Part shown: in pieces, positions 1 through 8,672 of the stretch | How positions within the stretch are numbered: the first letter of the stretch is position 1 | Layout: every line of letters starts with the position of its first letter | From: Rhodococcus gordoniae | GTDB lineage: Bacteria > Actinomycetota > Actinomycetes > Mycobacteriales > Mycobacteriaceae | DNA length: 64,000 bases | Reading direction: 5' to 3' | Assembly: GCF_001646655.1 (NCBI RefSeq) | Contig: NZ_LPZN01000050.1 | Location: 1 to 64,000 of the forward strand | The notes under the pieces: generated by a model | Told to the model about the DNA's origin: nothing | The model's input: the letters and a program-made list of their open reading frames with translations, nothing else | Databases searched by the model: none | Made by a program: the position numbers and the translations under genes

Positions 1-2847
1 CTCGACGGTGCCGCCGCGGCGCGATCACGGGCCGAAGCCGCGGCGGTGCGTGCCCGCGCGCAACGCGACACCGCGTCGGCCGCGGTGGAGACTGCCGAGA
101 CCATCGTCGAGCTGTCCCGCAGCGAGATCGCCGCCGAGCTGGGCCGGTGGTGGTCCGATCGCGCCGAGACCTTCGCGGCCGTGGGTCTGTCCACTCCGGT
201 CTTCGAAGCGCTCGACACCGCCTTCGGAACCGTCGGTCAGGACGATGCGCCGGCTCCGGCGGCGGTGTTCGCCGAGCACACCGGCCCGGTGCTCGACGAC
301 CTGCGGTTCCGGCGTCGCGTATGCGGCTCGGAGATCGAGTCGCTCGGCACCCGCATCGCCGAACTCGAGACCGAACGCGCCGCCGTCGCGGCCGAACGCG
401 ACGACGCTCCCCCGGTATTCCCCGCTCGCACCGGCAACCGTGACGATCTTGTCGGCGCCCCGCTGTGGCAGCTCGTCCGGTTCCGCGACGACGTGTCGAC
501 ACAGGACGCCGCCGGTATCGAAGCGGCATTGCAGGCCGCGAACCTGCTCGACGGGTGGATCACCGATGGCGACCTGCCGGACATCGAGTCGGAGCAATTG
601 TTGGTGCCGTTGGCGCCCGAGCACCGGCCGAGCGGTCCCACGCTCGCGGATGTACTCGTTCCCGAGCCCGATACGGCCGTCCCCGAGGAACGGGTCGCCG
701 CGGTGCTGTCGTCGATCGCGTGGGCCACCGACCCCGGACCGGGCGCGCGGGTGTCGGTCGATGCGCACGGCGGGTTCCGGCAAGGAGTGCAGCTCGGTCG
801 CCACGTCAAGGAGCAGGTCGAGTTCATCGGGGCCACCGCCCGCGCCCGGCGTCGGCAGCGTCGCATCGTCGAACTCGAGACCACCATCGCCGAATGCCGC
901 GCCGACGTGGAGTCGCTGCGCGAGCAGGATCGCGAGATCGGCGACCGGCTCACCGCACTCGACGACGCCGCGAAGTCGTTGCCGCGCACCGGATCCGTGC
1001 TCGCGGCGCTGCGCAAGGTTACCGAATGCGCCGGCGCGCTGCGGACCGCATCCGAGTCCGCGGCCGCCGCCGACCGCGACCTGGACCAGGCGATCGCCGC
1101 GATCGCCACCAAGGAACAGCACCTGCGATCGACGGCCGGCCGGCACCGGGCACCGCTCACTGCGACGGAACTCGACAGTCTCGACGCGGCCGTGCGGCAC
1201 TTCCGCTCGCAGGCTCAGGCCCTGCAGCGCGCCCTGCGCGAACAGGTCACCTGTGGCGATCGGCTCCGTGACACCGATCTTCGCCTCGAGGAAGCACGGG
1301 CCTCCGCCGAGAACGCGGCCGAACTCGCCGCGGAGAACGCCGAAAGACTGGCCGACGAACAGCAGAAACTCGCGACGCTGCGCGAGTCCATCGGGGCGAG
1401 CGCCGACCGCCTCGACACCCAGCTCGACGAGGCGCGGCGCAGGATCGAGATGACGAAGACCGCCGAACGGACCGCCCGCAAGGCCCACGAAGCGGCGCTC
1501 GAACGAATCGGCAAGGCCGACGCGGCCCATACGGGCGCCGAGACCGCCCTGCGCTCGGCGCTCACCGAGGCCCGGGCCGACGCCGACACACTCGCGCCGT
1601 TCGCCCGCCGCGACCTGCTGATACTGCTCGGTGTGGACACCGAACACGTCTGGCCGTCCAGCGCGGCCGCGTGGCTCGACGCCGATCAGCTCGCCTATCG
1701 GATCCGGCAGTCCCCCGACAACCCGGTCGACGTACTGCCCACCGAGGTCCTCGCACTGTTCCGTGCCCTCGACACCGCCACCGAATCGGTCACGACCTCC
1801 GAGTCCACTCGCAAGTCCACCGCCTCGGCGCTGACGTCCGCACTGCAGGAGTTCGACGCCGAACTCGCCCGGGGCCGCGACTACCGGCTGCACTGGGACG
1901 CCGCCGAGGGCGTCACCGTCGTGCAGGTACAGGATGAACAGGGCTACACGTCCGTCGCGGCCTTCGCGCAACGTATCGCCCGAGCGCGGCAGGAACAGGA
2001 GACCCTGCTCACCGACTCCGAACGGCGCATCCTCGAAGACGCGCTCCTCACCGGTCTCGCGCAGCAGATCCACGAGCGCACCGTCGACGCCCGCGACCTC
2101 ATCGCCCGGATGGGTACCGAGATGCGGCAACGGCACATGTCCTCGGGCAACACCATCGGGGTGCACTGGGTGCTCGCCGACCATCTCGACGAGCCGGCCC
2201 GGGCGGTGTGCAAACTCCTCGACCGCGACGCGTCGATGCTGGCACCGGACGATCTCGCGGGGATCCGCGCGCATTTCGCCTCGCGGATCCGCGCGGAGCG
2301 GGCCGCGCACCCGGAACGGTCGTACCCGGAGATCCTCGCCGCGACGCTGGATTACCGCCGGTGGCGGGTGTTCTCGTTCAGTCTCGTCGGTGCGGACGGC
2401 AGCGAGGACCGCCTCACCCCGGCCCGGCACTCGGCGTTGTCCGGTGGCGAACAGTCCGTCTCCCTGCACCTGCCGTTGTTCGCGGCGGCGCACGTGATGC
2501 TCGATTCGGCCGACCCGCACGCGCCGCGCCTGCTCGCCCTCGACGAGGCCTTCGCCGGCGTCGACGACACCGGTCGCAGCGAACTGCTCGGTCTGTCCGT
2601 GCAATTCGACCTCGATCTGTTCATGACCGGTTTCGACCTGTGGATCACCTATGCGGGCGTGCCGGGGTGCGCGCACTACGACCTGTCGCATTCGGTAGCC
2701 GAGCACACCGTCGCCACCACGCTGCTGGTGTGGTCGGGGGGCGAACTGCTCGCCGAGCACGACGGGTCCGATCTGGAGAGCGCGCTGGGATCTCCGCGGA
2801 CCCGTCGGGTCGCACGCCCTGCGGAGGGGGCCTTCGAGTTCGCCTGA
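1..2847 (+). CDS. jetC: Wadjet type II ATPase JetC (TIGR02680 family), 5'-truncated by window edge
   Basis: The reading frame is open from base 1, so only the C-terminal 948 residues are visible. The middle is long and rich in Glu, Ala and Arg, as expected for SMC/Rad50-type coiled coils. It ends in a classical ABC tail: an SGGEQ signature at about 2440-2454, then Walker B LLALDEAF at about 2530-2553 and the D-loop (GVDD). The last part, with an FMTGFDLWITYAGVPG-like segment, is characteristic of TIGR02680, the SMC-like subunit of Wadjet type II. Wadjet complexes extrude and cut circular plasmid DNA with the nuclease JetD. The Walker A end lies outside the window. The next gene on the right is a glycosidase, so JetD does not follow JetC here. 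The family call is firm; activity of the system is inference. Confidence 0.85.
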   Translation, partial: LDGAAAARSRAEAAAVRARAQRDTASAAVETAETIVELSRSEIAAELGRWWSDRAETFAAVGLSTPVFEALDTAFGTVGQDDAPAPAAVFAEHTGPVLDDLRFRRRVCGSEIESLGTRIAELETERAAVAAERDDAPPVFPARTGNRDDLVGAPLWQLVRFRDDVSTQDAAGIEAALQAANLLDGWITDGDLPDIESEQLLVPLAPEHRPSGPTLADVLVPEPDTAVPEERVAAVLSSIAWATDPGPGARVSVDAHGGFRQGVQLGRHVKEQVEFIGATARARRRQRRIVELETTIAECRADVESLREQDREIGDRLTALDDAAKSLPRTGSVLAALRKVTECAGALRTASESAAAADRDLDQAIAAIATKEQHLRSTAGRHRAPLTATELDSLDAAVRHFRSQAQALQRALREQVTCGDRLRDTDLRLEEARASAENAAELAAENAERLADEQQKLATLRESIGASADRLDTQLDEARRRIEMTKTAERTARKAHEAALERIGKADAAHTGAETALRSALTEARADADTLAPFARRDLLILLGVDTEHVWPSSAAAWLDADQLAYRIRQSPDNPVDVLPTEVLALFRALDTATESVTTSESTRKSTASALTSALQEFDAELARGRDYRLHWDAAEGVTVVQVQDEQGYTSVAAFAQRIARARQEQETLLTDSERRILEDALLTGLAQQIHERTVDARDLIARMGTEMRQRHMSSGNTIGVHWVLADHLDEPARAVCKLLDRDASMLAPDDLAGIRAHFASRIRAERAAHPERSYPEILAATLDYRRWRVFSFSLVGADGSEDRLTPARHSALSGGEQSVSLHLPLFAAAHVMLDSADPHAPRLLALDEAFAGVDDTGRSELLGLSVQFDLDLFMTGFDLWITYAGVPGCAHYDLSHSVAEHTVATTLLVWSGGELLAEHDGSDLESALGSPRTRRVARPAEGAFEFA

Positions 2848-2924
2848 TCGTGACGACGGTCACTGCGGCGTGTTGCTGGTCGATCGGGGCTCCCCCCTTG
2901 CCTCGCGGTCCTACGATCCGGAAG

Positions 2925-4073
2925 ATGACGAGGCTTCGGGTATCCAGACTCATCGTCGGCGCCGCGACCGTGGTCGGCCTGCTCCTGGGCGCGGGCCCCG
3001 CGGCAGCCGCACCGGCACCGGGCGCGCGGGTGACCGCGTCGCCGGACGGTTTCATGCTCGACGGTCGGGCCTGGTGGCCCACCGGGTTCAATGCCTACCA
3101 GCTCGCCACCGATTGGTCGGTGAACTGGGGATGCGGCGCCATGGTCGACCTCGACGCCTATTTCGGCGCGCTGCCGCCGAATTCGCTCACCCGATTCAAT
3201 CTGTTCCAGGCGCTGGCCGTCAACCGGTTCACGGGACAACTCGACTTCGGACCGATGGATGCGGTCTTCGCGGCGGCCGAAGCGCACGATCAGATGCTGC
3301 TACCTGTCCTGGCACCTCAGGACGGTGCGTGTGAGGACGAGGTCTTCAAGGGCCGGCAGTGGTACGTCGACGGCTGGACCGAGTTCACCCCGGGCCACGA
3401 GCGGGTGGTGATGAGCTACCGGGACTGGATGCACACTGCCGTCGCCCGCTACCGGGATTCCCCCTCTCTCGCGGCGTGGGAGCTCGTCGGCGAGCCGGAG
3501 ACGAGTTCCTGCACCGACGCCGCGTGCTATTGGTGGACCCGGTCGTGCGAGCCCGGGGCCGCCCAGGTGCTGCGCGACTTCTTCGATACAGCCGGTGCCG
3601 AACTGCGCGCTGTCGACCCCCGCACCTTGATCACGGCGGGGTACACCGGAGGCGGCCAGTGCGGAACCCAGGGCGACGAATACCGGTTCGTCAGCGCCTC
3701 ACCGTATGTCGATGCCGTGCAGTACCACGACTACGGTGCCGACGGCGTGCCCTTGCCCGGCGATCAGTGGAACGGTCTCGCCCGGCGAGTCGCGCAGGCC
3801 ACGGCCGTCGGAAAGCCGTTGCTCGTGGCGGAGATCGGTGAGCTCGCCGGATCGTGCGGATCGCTCGTCGACCGCGCCGAGCACATCACCACGAAGATCG
3901 AAGGTCAACGCGCCGCCGGCACCGCGGGTGCACTGCTGTGGGCGTTCGTACCCGACCCACGCGAGTCCGACTGCACCTTCGACATCGGGTTCGACGATCC
4001 CCTCTGGGATGTGGTCGACAACTTCGGCTTCCTGGAACCCTCCACCGCCTCGAACCCGCAGTTCTTCCCATAG
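2925..4073 (+). CDS. secreted GH5-type glycosidase (cellulase family)
   Basis: 382 residues. The ATG at 2925 was chosen because it begins a good Sec signal peptide (MTRLRVSR, hydrophobic core, AAAAPA cleavage region near residue 29). The mature part is a TIM-barrel glycoside hydrolase of the GH5/cellulase type: WPTGFNAYQL near residue 51, a general acid/base glutamate in WELVGEPE (about residue 190), a histidine-rich strand AVQYHDYG, and a nucleophile glutamate in LLVAEIGELAG (about residue 303). Several cysteines suggest disulphides in the exported protein. It stands alone between jetC and the convergent tautomerase-like gene. The substrate (cellulose, mannan or other beta-glycan) cannot be told from the sequence. 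Confidence 0.8.
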   Translation: MTRLRVSRLIVGAATVVGLLLGAGPAAAAPAPGARVTASPDGFMLDGRAWWPTGFNAYQLATDWSVNWGCGAMVDLDAYFGALPPNSLTRFNLFQALAVNRFTGQLDFGPMDAVFAAAEAHDQMLLPVLAPQDGACEDEVFKGRQWYVDGWTEFTPGHERVVMSYRDWMHTAVARYRDSPSLAAWELVGEPETSSCTDAACYWWTRSCEPGAAQVLRDFFDTAGAELRAVDPRTLITAGYTGGGQCGTQGDEYRFVSASPYVDAVQYHDYGADGVPLPGDQWNGLARRVAQATAVGKPLLVAEIGELAGSCGSLVDRAEHITTKIEGQRAAGTAGALLWAFVPDPRESDCTFDIGFDDPLWDVVDNFGFLEPSTASNPQFFP

Positions 4074-4097
4074 ATCGACGCGGGGAGGGTGCAGTCC

Positions 4098-4298
4098 TCA
4101 CACGTCGACGGTGAAACCGAGATCCACGTCGCACGCAGCCTGCCCGCCGCGAATTCCCCAACTCGCGGCGGGGATGTCCCGGACGATGACCGTGACGTGG
4201 TCGGCGGGGATCCCCAGAACTTCGAGCCGCTCGGTGATCTCACGGTAGAGGCGCCGCTTCGCGTCCACGCTGCGCCCCGCGAAGCAGTCGACGATCAC
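4098..4298 (-). CDS. 4-oxalocrotonate tautomerase-like protein, start codon doubtful
   Basis: 66 residues from the GTG at 4298. Motifs such as VDCFAGRS, KRRLYREITERL and AASWGIRGG fit the small 4-OT/tautomerase fold. In this family the catalytic base is Pro1 directly after the initiator Met. Here codons for PELYTLV lie just upstream in frame (4316-4299), but the codon before Pro is TCA, not a start, and further upstream comes ATT and then the TGA stop of the FAD oxidoreductase. From GTG the first beta strand and Pro1 would be lost; from ATT there would be extra residues before Pro. It may therefore be inactive or mis-started. It lies directly behind and in frame with the oxidoreductase. Confidence 0.55.
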   Translation of the reverse strand: MIVDCFAGRSVDAKRRLYREITERLEVLGIPADHVTVIVRDIPAASWGIRGGQAACDVDLGFTVDV

Positions 4299-4331
4299 CA
4301 GGGTGTAGAGCTCGGGTGATGTCAGGAGAAT

Positions 4332-5735
4332 TCATCTGCGGGCGGTGAGGAAACCCTTCCGCCTCTCGTTGGGGATCGCCGCCGGTGCGCCGTCGGTTGT
4401 CCGGTGACGTCGAAGGTTGCCCGCGCACACCCGTCCCACGAGCGCAGGGTGGAACAGACAGCTCGGCGGATCCATCAGGCTGCTGACCCGCAGGAATCGG
4501 TCGACGACCACGGGATCGTTCTCGGCAGCGGCCAGGACACGCGCCACATACGCGTTGCCGAGTCGGGTCTGCACGCTGCGTGAACCTTCGACCTCGGGCA
4601 GCGCCAGATCCGCGCCGACCGCGAGCTGCCACGCGGCGCCGATGGGTTTCCTCGCGGCCCGGAAGAATCTGCGGGACAGGTCGTCCTCACCGCGCCGCAG
4701 GCAGTCCCGCAGCGACATCGCTTCGACGGCGGCTACCGTCATGCCCTGACCATAGACCGGATTGAAGCTGCAGATCGCATCGCCGAAGACCAGCAGTCCA
4801 TCCGGGAAACGGTGCATCCGCTCATAGTGTCGCCATTGGCTGGACGGGAACTTGTGCTGTGCCAGCTCACCGAGGGGTTCGGCGGTACGGAGCGCGGTCA
4901 CGACATGCTCGGGCGCGTACGCCTCCACGGCGGAGATCATGCCGTCCAGGCGCGGTGGCGGTTCACGACCAGCCATGGCGGCGACCGTGAACAGCCACGT
5001 GTCGTGCTCGTAGCCGAACAGCGCCATGCCCGCGGGGCGACCCGGCACGGCGCCGATCAACACCATCTTCTCCATCGGTGTGCCCGGCGCGAGTCGCAAC
5101 AGCTGGCTGCGATACACGACGTGGACGACGACATGCTCCTCGACCGGTCGCCCGTAACCGAGTTTCTCGAGACCCGCCGGGGTGCGGGCTCCGCGCCCCA
5201 TCGCGTCGACCACCAGATCCGCCGTCAGGCTCCGAACACCCTCGCGGCTGCCCACCTGCACTCCGGTGATCCGGCGGCGGTCGGGTGTCGTCGTCAGGTC
5301 GCCGACGTTGTGCCCGTCGAGGAGAGTGATGTTCGGGATGGCGCGCACGCGCCGCCGGACATGATGTTCGAGCAGCGGCCTGCTCGGCACGTAGGTGGCT
5401 CGGCGGTCGCGGAAGCGACCCGACGGCGCCAGCCGGTGGCCACCGAGGACGAAGTGCATCTCCGACAGGTCGCCGTCGGCGATCACCGGTGCGCCGTCGG
5501 CGATCAGTTCGTCGAGGATACCCGGGAACAATTCGTCCATGGACCGGGCGCCGCGGGCGAGAAGCCCGTGTCCGTGCCGCCCCTGCGGTACCCCGTGGCG
5601 GTTCTCCGCACCGGTCGGGAGGACGTCGCGTTCGACGACCGTCACCGCGCGGTACGAGTCGGCCAGTGCACGGGCCGCGAGCAGACCGCCGACGCTCGCG
5701 CCCAGAACGATTGCATGGTCACCGATCTTGTCCAT
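4332..5735 (-). CDS. FAD-dependent oxidoreductase (aromatic hydroxylase / geranylgeranyl reductase-like fold)
   Basis: 467 residues from the ATG at 5735 (MDKIG); an upstream in-frame start at 5771 would add 12 polar residues. The N-terminal dinucleotide fold reads AIVLGASVGGLLAARAL. The second FAD motif LVFGDAICSFNPVYGQGM (GD...P...GQG) is typical of the p-hydroxybenzoate-hydroxylase-like flavoprotein superfamily. The middle contains the substrate-facing sheet. The start is about 150 bp from the divergent FMN split-barrel gene, so the two may share a promoter region. The tautomerase-like fragment begins immediately after its stop. The substrate is unknown; epoxidation, hydroxylation or ring reduction are all possible in this family. 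Confidence 0.8.
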   Translation of the reverse strand: MDKIGDHAIVLGASVGGLLAARALADSYRAVTVVERDVLPTGAENRHGVPQGRHGHGLLARGARSMDELFPGILDELIADGAPVIADGDLSEMHFVLGGHRLAPSGRFRDRRATYVPSRPLLEHHVRRRVRAIPNITLLDGHNVGDLTTTPDRRRITGVQVGSREGVRSLTADLVVDAMGRGARTPAGLEKLGYGRPVEEHVVVHVVYRSQLLRLAPGTPMEKMVLIGAVPGRPAGMALFGYEHDTWLFTVAAMAGREPPPRLDGMISAVEAYAPEHVVTALRTAEPLGELAQHKFPSSQWRHYERMHRFPDGLLVFGDAICSFNPVYGQGMTVAAVEAMSLRDCLRRGEDDLSRRFFRAARKPIGAAWQLAVGADLALPEVEGSRSVQTRLGNAYVARVLAAAENDPVVVDRFLRVSSLMDPPSCLFHPALVGRVCAGNLRRHRTTDGAPAAIPNERRKGFLTARR

Positions 5736-5884
5736 CTCGTCATCTCCGTCGGCCGGTCGATTGTCGCGCACCTACGTGCCTGTACACGAAGTCTGGGGCG
5801 GCGATCGTCGACGGTCGCGAGTAGCGCACTACTCGATTCGGAATCCGGTTGCCCGGCCGCGGCGGCGCTGCTTCGATCGGAGCC

Positions 5885-6517
5885 ATGAACGACCGCACAC
5901 GTCTGACGCGCAAACCCGAACGCGGCACCGACGATCCCGCCGTCCTGCACCGCCTTCTCGACGAGGCCCGCATCGCGCACGTGGGATTCGTGCGTGACGG
6001 ATCGCCCGTGGTGCTGCCGATGGCGATGGGACGCGACGGAGACCGGTTGCTGCTGCACGGTTCCACCGGCGCCGGGATGTTCCTCGCCGCCCGCGCCGGA
6101 ATCGAGGTGTCCGTCGCGGTGACACACCTCGACGGACTCGTGTTCGCCCGGTCGGCCTTCGACCACAGCATGAACTACCGCAGTGCCGTGCTGTTCGGAG
6201 TGGCCACACCGGTCGTCCCGGACGAGAAGGAACGTGCGTTGAGGGTGGTGAGCGAACATCTGATGCCGGGACGCTGGGACGAGGTCCGGTCGCCGACCCC
6301 GAAGGAGCTGGCCGCCACCACCGTCCTGGAGGTGCCGCTCGCCGAGGCGAGCGTGAAGGTCCGGGCGGCCGGTCCGGGTGAGGATCGCGGGGACGGCGAG
6401 GACCACTCCGTGTGGGCGGGAGTGGTGCCCCTGCGTACCGTCGCCGACGATCCGATCCCGTCACCGATCACCGGTTCCGCGAGCGCACTACCACGTTCCG
6501 TGCGCGCACTCCTGTGA
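5885..6517 (+). CDS. pyridoxamine 5'-phosphate oxidase-related FMN-binding protein (NimA-like)
   Basis: 210 residues, starting at MNDRTRLTRKPERG. This N-terminal pattern, followed by LLDEARIAHVGFVRDGSPVVLPM and LLLHGSTGAGMFLAARAGIEVSVAVTHLDGLVFARSAFDHSMNYRS, is characteristic of the FMN-binding split-barrel proteins related to nitroimidazole reductase NimA and PNPOx-like enzymes. The gene is divergent from the FAD oxidoreductase, with about 150 bp between the starts. The likely role is flavin-dependent reduction of a small molecule; F420 binding is less likely given the motif order. No partner can be assigned from context. Confidence 0.8.
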   Translation: MNDRTRLTRKPERGTDDPAVLHRLLDEARIAHVGFVRDGSPVVLPMAMGRDGDRLLLHGSTGAGMFLAARAGIEVSVAVTHLDGLVFARSAFDHSMNYRSAVLFGVATPVVPDEKERALRVVSEHLMPGRWDEVRSPTPKELAATTVLEVPLAEASVKVRAAGPGEDRGDGEDHSVWAGVVPLRTVADDPIPSPITGSASALPRSVRALL

Positions 6518-6610
6518 TCTCGTTCGGAGTGTCCGCCGTGTCCACCCCCGATTCCGGCATCGGTGATGAAAGGATGCCCGGGTCGGGGGAACAGATCGGA
6601 GTCGCCGCGA

Positions 6611-6928
6611 GTGCCACCAACGTCCGTGTCCGTGAAAGCCGCACGCAAGCGGCTCGGTGAACTGGTCCGAGAGGTCAACGACGACACTGTCGCCGTCGAG
6701 ATCGTCGGCAAACGTGGCACGGGCGTCCTGATCTCCCAGGACCGTTACGCGGCGCTGCAGGAGGCGACCTTCCTGTTGCGCTCCCCCGAACTGATGAACA
6801 GCCTCCGCCGCGAGATGCAGCGGGCGCTGCTCGAGGACGCCGAGCCGGCGGACGAACCGCCGCTACGATCCGCTCGCCGGCGCACGAAGAACAAGAAGAA
6901 GCGGAAGAAGCGCCATCGTTCCCGCTGA
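6611..6928 (+). CDS. orphan Phd/YefM-family antitoxin-like protein with basic tail
   Basis: About 105 residues if the GTG at 6611 is used (an ATG at 6563 is also in frame but precedes an unlike-family stretch). The core VSVKAARKRLGELVREVND, followed by VAVEIVGKRGTGVLISQDRYAALQEATFLLRSP, is the Phd/YefM fold: an N-terminal beta-alpha DNA-binding dimer and a helix that would meet a toxin. The C terminus is unusual: an almost uninterrupted run of Lys and Arg (KNKKKRKKRHRSR). No toxin gene follows; the next 217 bp are non-coding and the next gene is on the other strand. It could act as a stand-alone DNA-binding protein. Confidence 0.7.
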   Translation: MPPTSVSVKAARKRLGELVREVNDDTVAVEIVGKRGTGVLISQDRYAALQEATFLLRSPELMNSLRREMQRALLEDAEPADEPPLRSARRRTKNKKKRKKRHRSR

Positions 6929-7005
6929 GCGCCGACCTGCCGAAGCGTCGTCGGTCCGTCGTCCACAACAGTTCGGGCCGGATCGACCCATCCCGTACAT
7001 CTGCA

Positions 7006-7047
7006 CACCGTCACCGTCACCGTCACCGTCACCGTCATCGTCACCGA
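7006..7047. repeat. hexanucleotide tandem repeat (CACCGT)x7
   Basis: Seven consecutive 6-bp units: five perfect CACCGT copies, one CATCGT and one CACCGA. It lies in the non-coding interval between the orphan antitoxin and selO. It is a short microsatellite that may vary in copy number between strains. No gene is placed in it. Confidence 0.85.
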
Positions 7048-7146
7048 CGACCACGGCCCGCCCGGCACCCGACTCGTCCAGGGCCGGCCGAGACGGCCGA
7101 CTCCCCGAGAGCTCCTGATCGAGCAGAGGTGCGCGGGATCGGACGG

Positions 7147-8655
7147 TCAGGTGCCGCAGAAGGTCCGGAAGGACTCGGCGAACGAACGTGGTGCCGGCAA
7201 GGCGTATTCGGCCCACTCGGCACGCATCTCGAAGGGATGCGTCACCACGTCGAGCAGTGTCGCGAACGGCGCGAGGTCGCCGGCCGTCGCGGCCTTCAGA
7301 GCTGAATCGACGTGATGATTACGGGGGATGTACAGCGGGTTCACCCGGTCCATCGCCTCGGCCCGCTCTTTCGCCCCACGGTTGTCGCTCGTCGCGGCGG
7401 CGTGCCAGCGTTCGAGCCAGGGCGCTGTGCGCTCGCGCGGCACGAGCATGTCCAGGGATGCCGGATCTCCTCGCAGTTCGTCGGCGAGGGCACGGAAGGT
7501 CGCGGTCCAGTCGGCGCCGTGCTCTTCCAGCAGGGCCAGCAGATCGTCGACCGAGACCCGGTCGAGCGCGTCCTCGGAGAGGCCGAGCTTCGCCGCCATA
7601 CCGACCCGGTAATGGTGCTCGTAGCGAACGTCGAAACTGTCGAGAACCGCGGTGACGGCGCCGATCGCCGCGTCCGGGGTGGAATCGACCAATGTGAGCA
7701 GGGTTTCGGCGAGACGTGCCAGATTCCACTTCAGGACGGCAGGCTGGTTGCCGAAGGCGTAGCGCCCACTGTGGTCGATGGAACTGAACACTGCGGCCGG
7801 ATCGAAGGCGTCGACGAAGGCACACGGACCGTAGTCGATGGTCTCTCCCGAGATGGTGGTGTTGTCGGTGTTCATCACGCCGTGGACGAAACCGACGAGC
7901 ATCCACTGCGCGACCAACGCCGCCTGGGCCTCGACCACGGCGGCGAAGAAGCCCAGGTAGCGGTTGTCCTCGCCGGTCTCCGGCCGGTCGAGCAGGTGCG
8001 GATAGTGCCGGGCGATCGCGTGGTCGGCAAGCGAGCGCACGATCTCGCCCCGTCGCACCGCGAACTCGAAGGTCCCCACCCGCAGGTGACTGGACGCGAC
8101 CCGGGCCAGCACCGCTCCGGGCTCGACACCCTCGCGGTACACCGACCGGCCGGTCGCCACCACCGACAACGAACGGGTGGTCGGGATACCGAGCGCGTGC
8201 ATGGCCTCGCTCACGAGATATTCGCGCAGCATCGGCCCGACAACCGCGAAACCGTCCCCGCCCCTGGAGAACGGCGTAGGGCCCGAACCCTTGAGATGCA
8301 GGTCGGCACGTCGGCCGTCCCCGTCGACGAGTTCGCCGAGCAGCAACGCGCGACCGTCGCCGAGCAGCGGGGCGTATCCGCCGAACTGGTGACCGGCATA
8401 CGCCATCGCGACAGGCTTGGCGCCGACCGGCACCGCCGAGCCTGCCAATACGGCTACCCCGTCGGCGCTGCGCAAGGCCGCCACGTCCAGGCCCAGTGAC
8501 ACCGCGAGCTCCTCGTTGAGCGCGAGGAGTTCGGGCTCGGGCGCCTCGGTGCCCTGCCACGGCACCGACAAGCCACTCAACTCGTCGGCGAAGGAACTAC
8601 CGAGACCGGATATCGTGGTGTTCGTGCCGACGGGGAAATCCGGAATCGCAGTCAT
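7147..8655 (-). CDS. selO: protein adenylyltransferase SelO (YdiU/UPF0061)
   Basis: 502 residues from the ATG at 8655 ([12 protein letters not shown]). SelO is a pseudokinase-fold enzyme that transfers AMP from ATP to protein Ser/Thr/Tyr residues and is linked to redox stress. Visible family motifs are [36 protein letters not shown] (nucleotide-binding loop with Lys), [21 protein letters not shown], and the catalytic/metal segment [21 protein letters not shown]. The length is normal for the family. The start is only 17 bp from the farthest possible start of the divergent MurE-like gene. Confidence 0.93.
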   Translation of the reverse strand: MTAIPDFPVGTNTTISGLGSSFADELSGLSVPWQGTEAPEPELLALNEELAVSLGLDVAALRSADGVAVLAGSAVPVGAKPVAMAYAGHQFGGYAPLLGDGRALLLGELVDGDGRRADLHLKGSGPTPFSRGGDGFAVVGPMLREYLVSEAMHALGIPTTRSLSVVATGRSVYREGVEPGAVLARVASSHLRVGTFEFAVRRGEIVRSLADHAIARHYPHLLDRPETGEDNRYLGFFAAVVEAQAALVAQWMLVGFVHGVMNTDNTTISGETIDYGPCAFVDAFDPAAVFSSIDHSGRYAFGNQPAVLKWNLARLAETLLTLVDSTPDAAIGAVTAVLDSFDVRYEHHYRVGMAAKLGLSEDALDRVSVDDLLALLEEHGADWTATFRALADELRGDPASLDMLVPRERTAPWLERWHAAATSDNRGAKERAEAMDRVNPLYIPRNHHVDSALKAATAGDLAPFATLLDVVTHPFEMRAEWAEYALPAPRSFAESFRTFCGT

Positions 8656-8672
8656 CCCTCGAGGGTAACCGT

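Noticed and set aside
25-2760. Very long open frame on the minus strand opposite jetC
   Set aside because: It is a GC-rich shadow frame; its protein is low in complexity and without motifs, while the plus frame shows the ABC signature and Walker B.
7005-7050. CRISPR-like or protein VTVTVT repeat
   Set aside because: The unit is only 6 bp without spacers, and the repeat protein is a by-product of reading a microsatellite.
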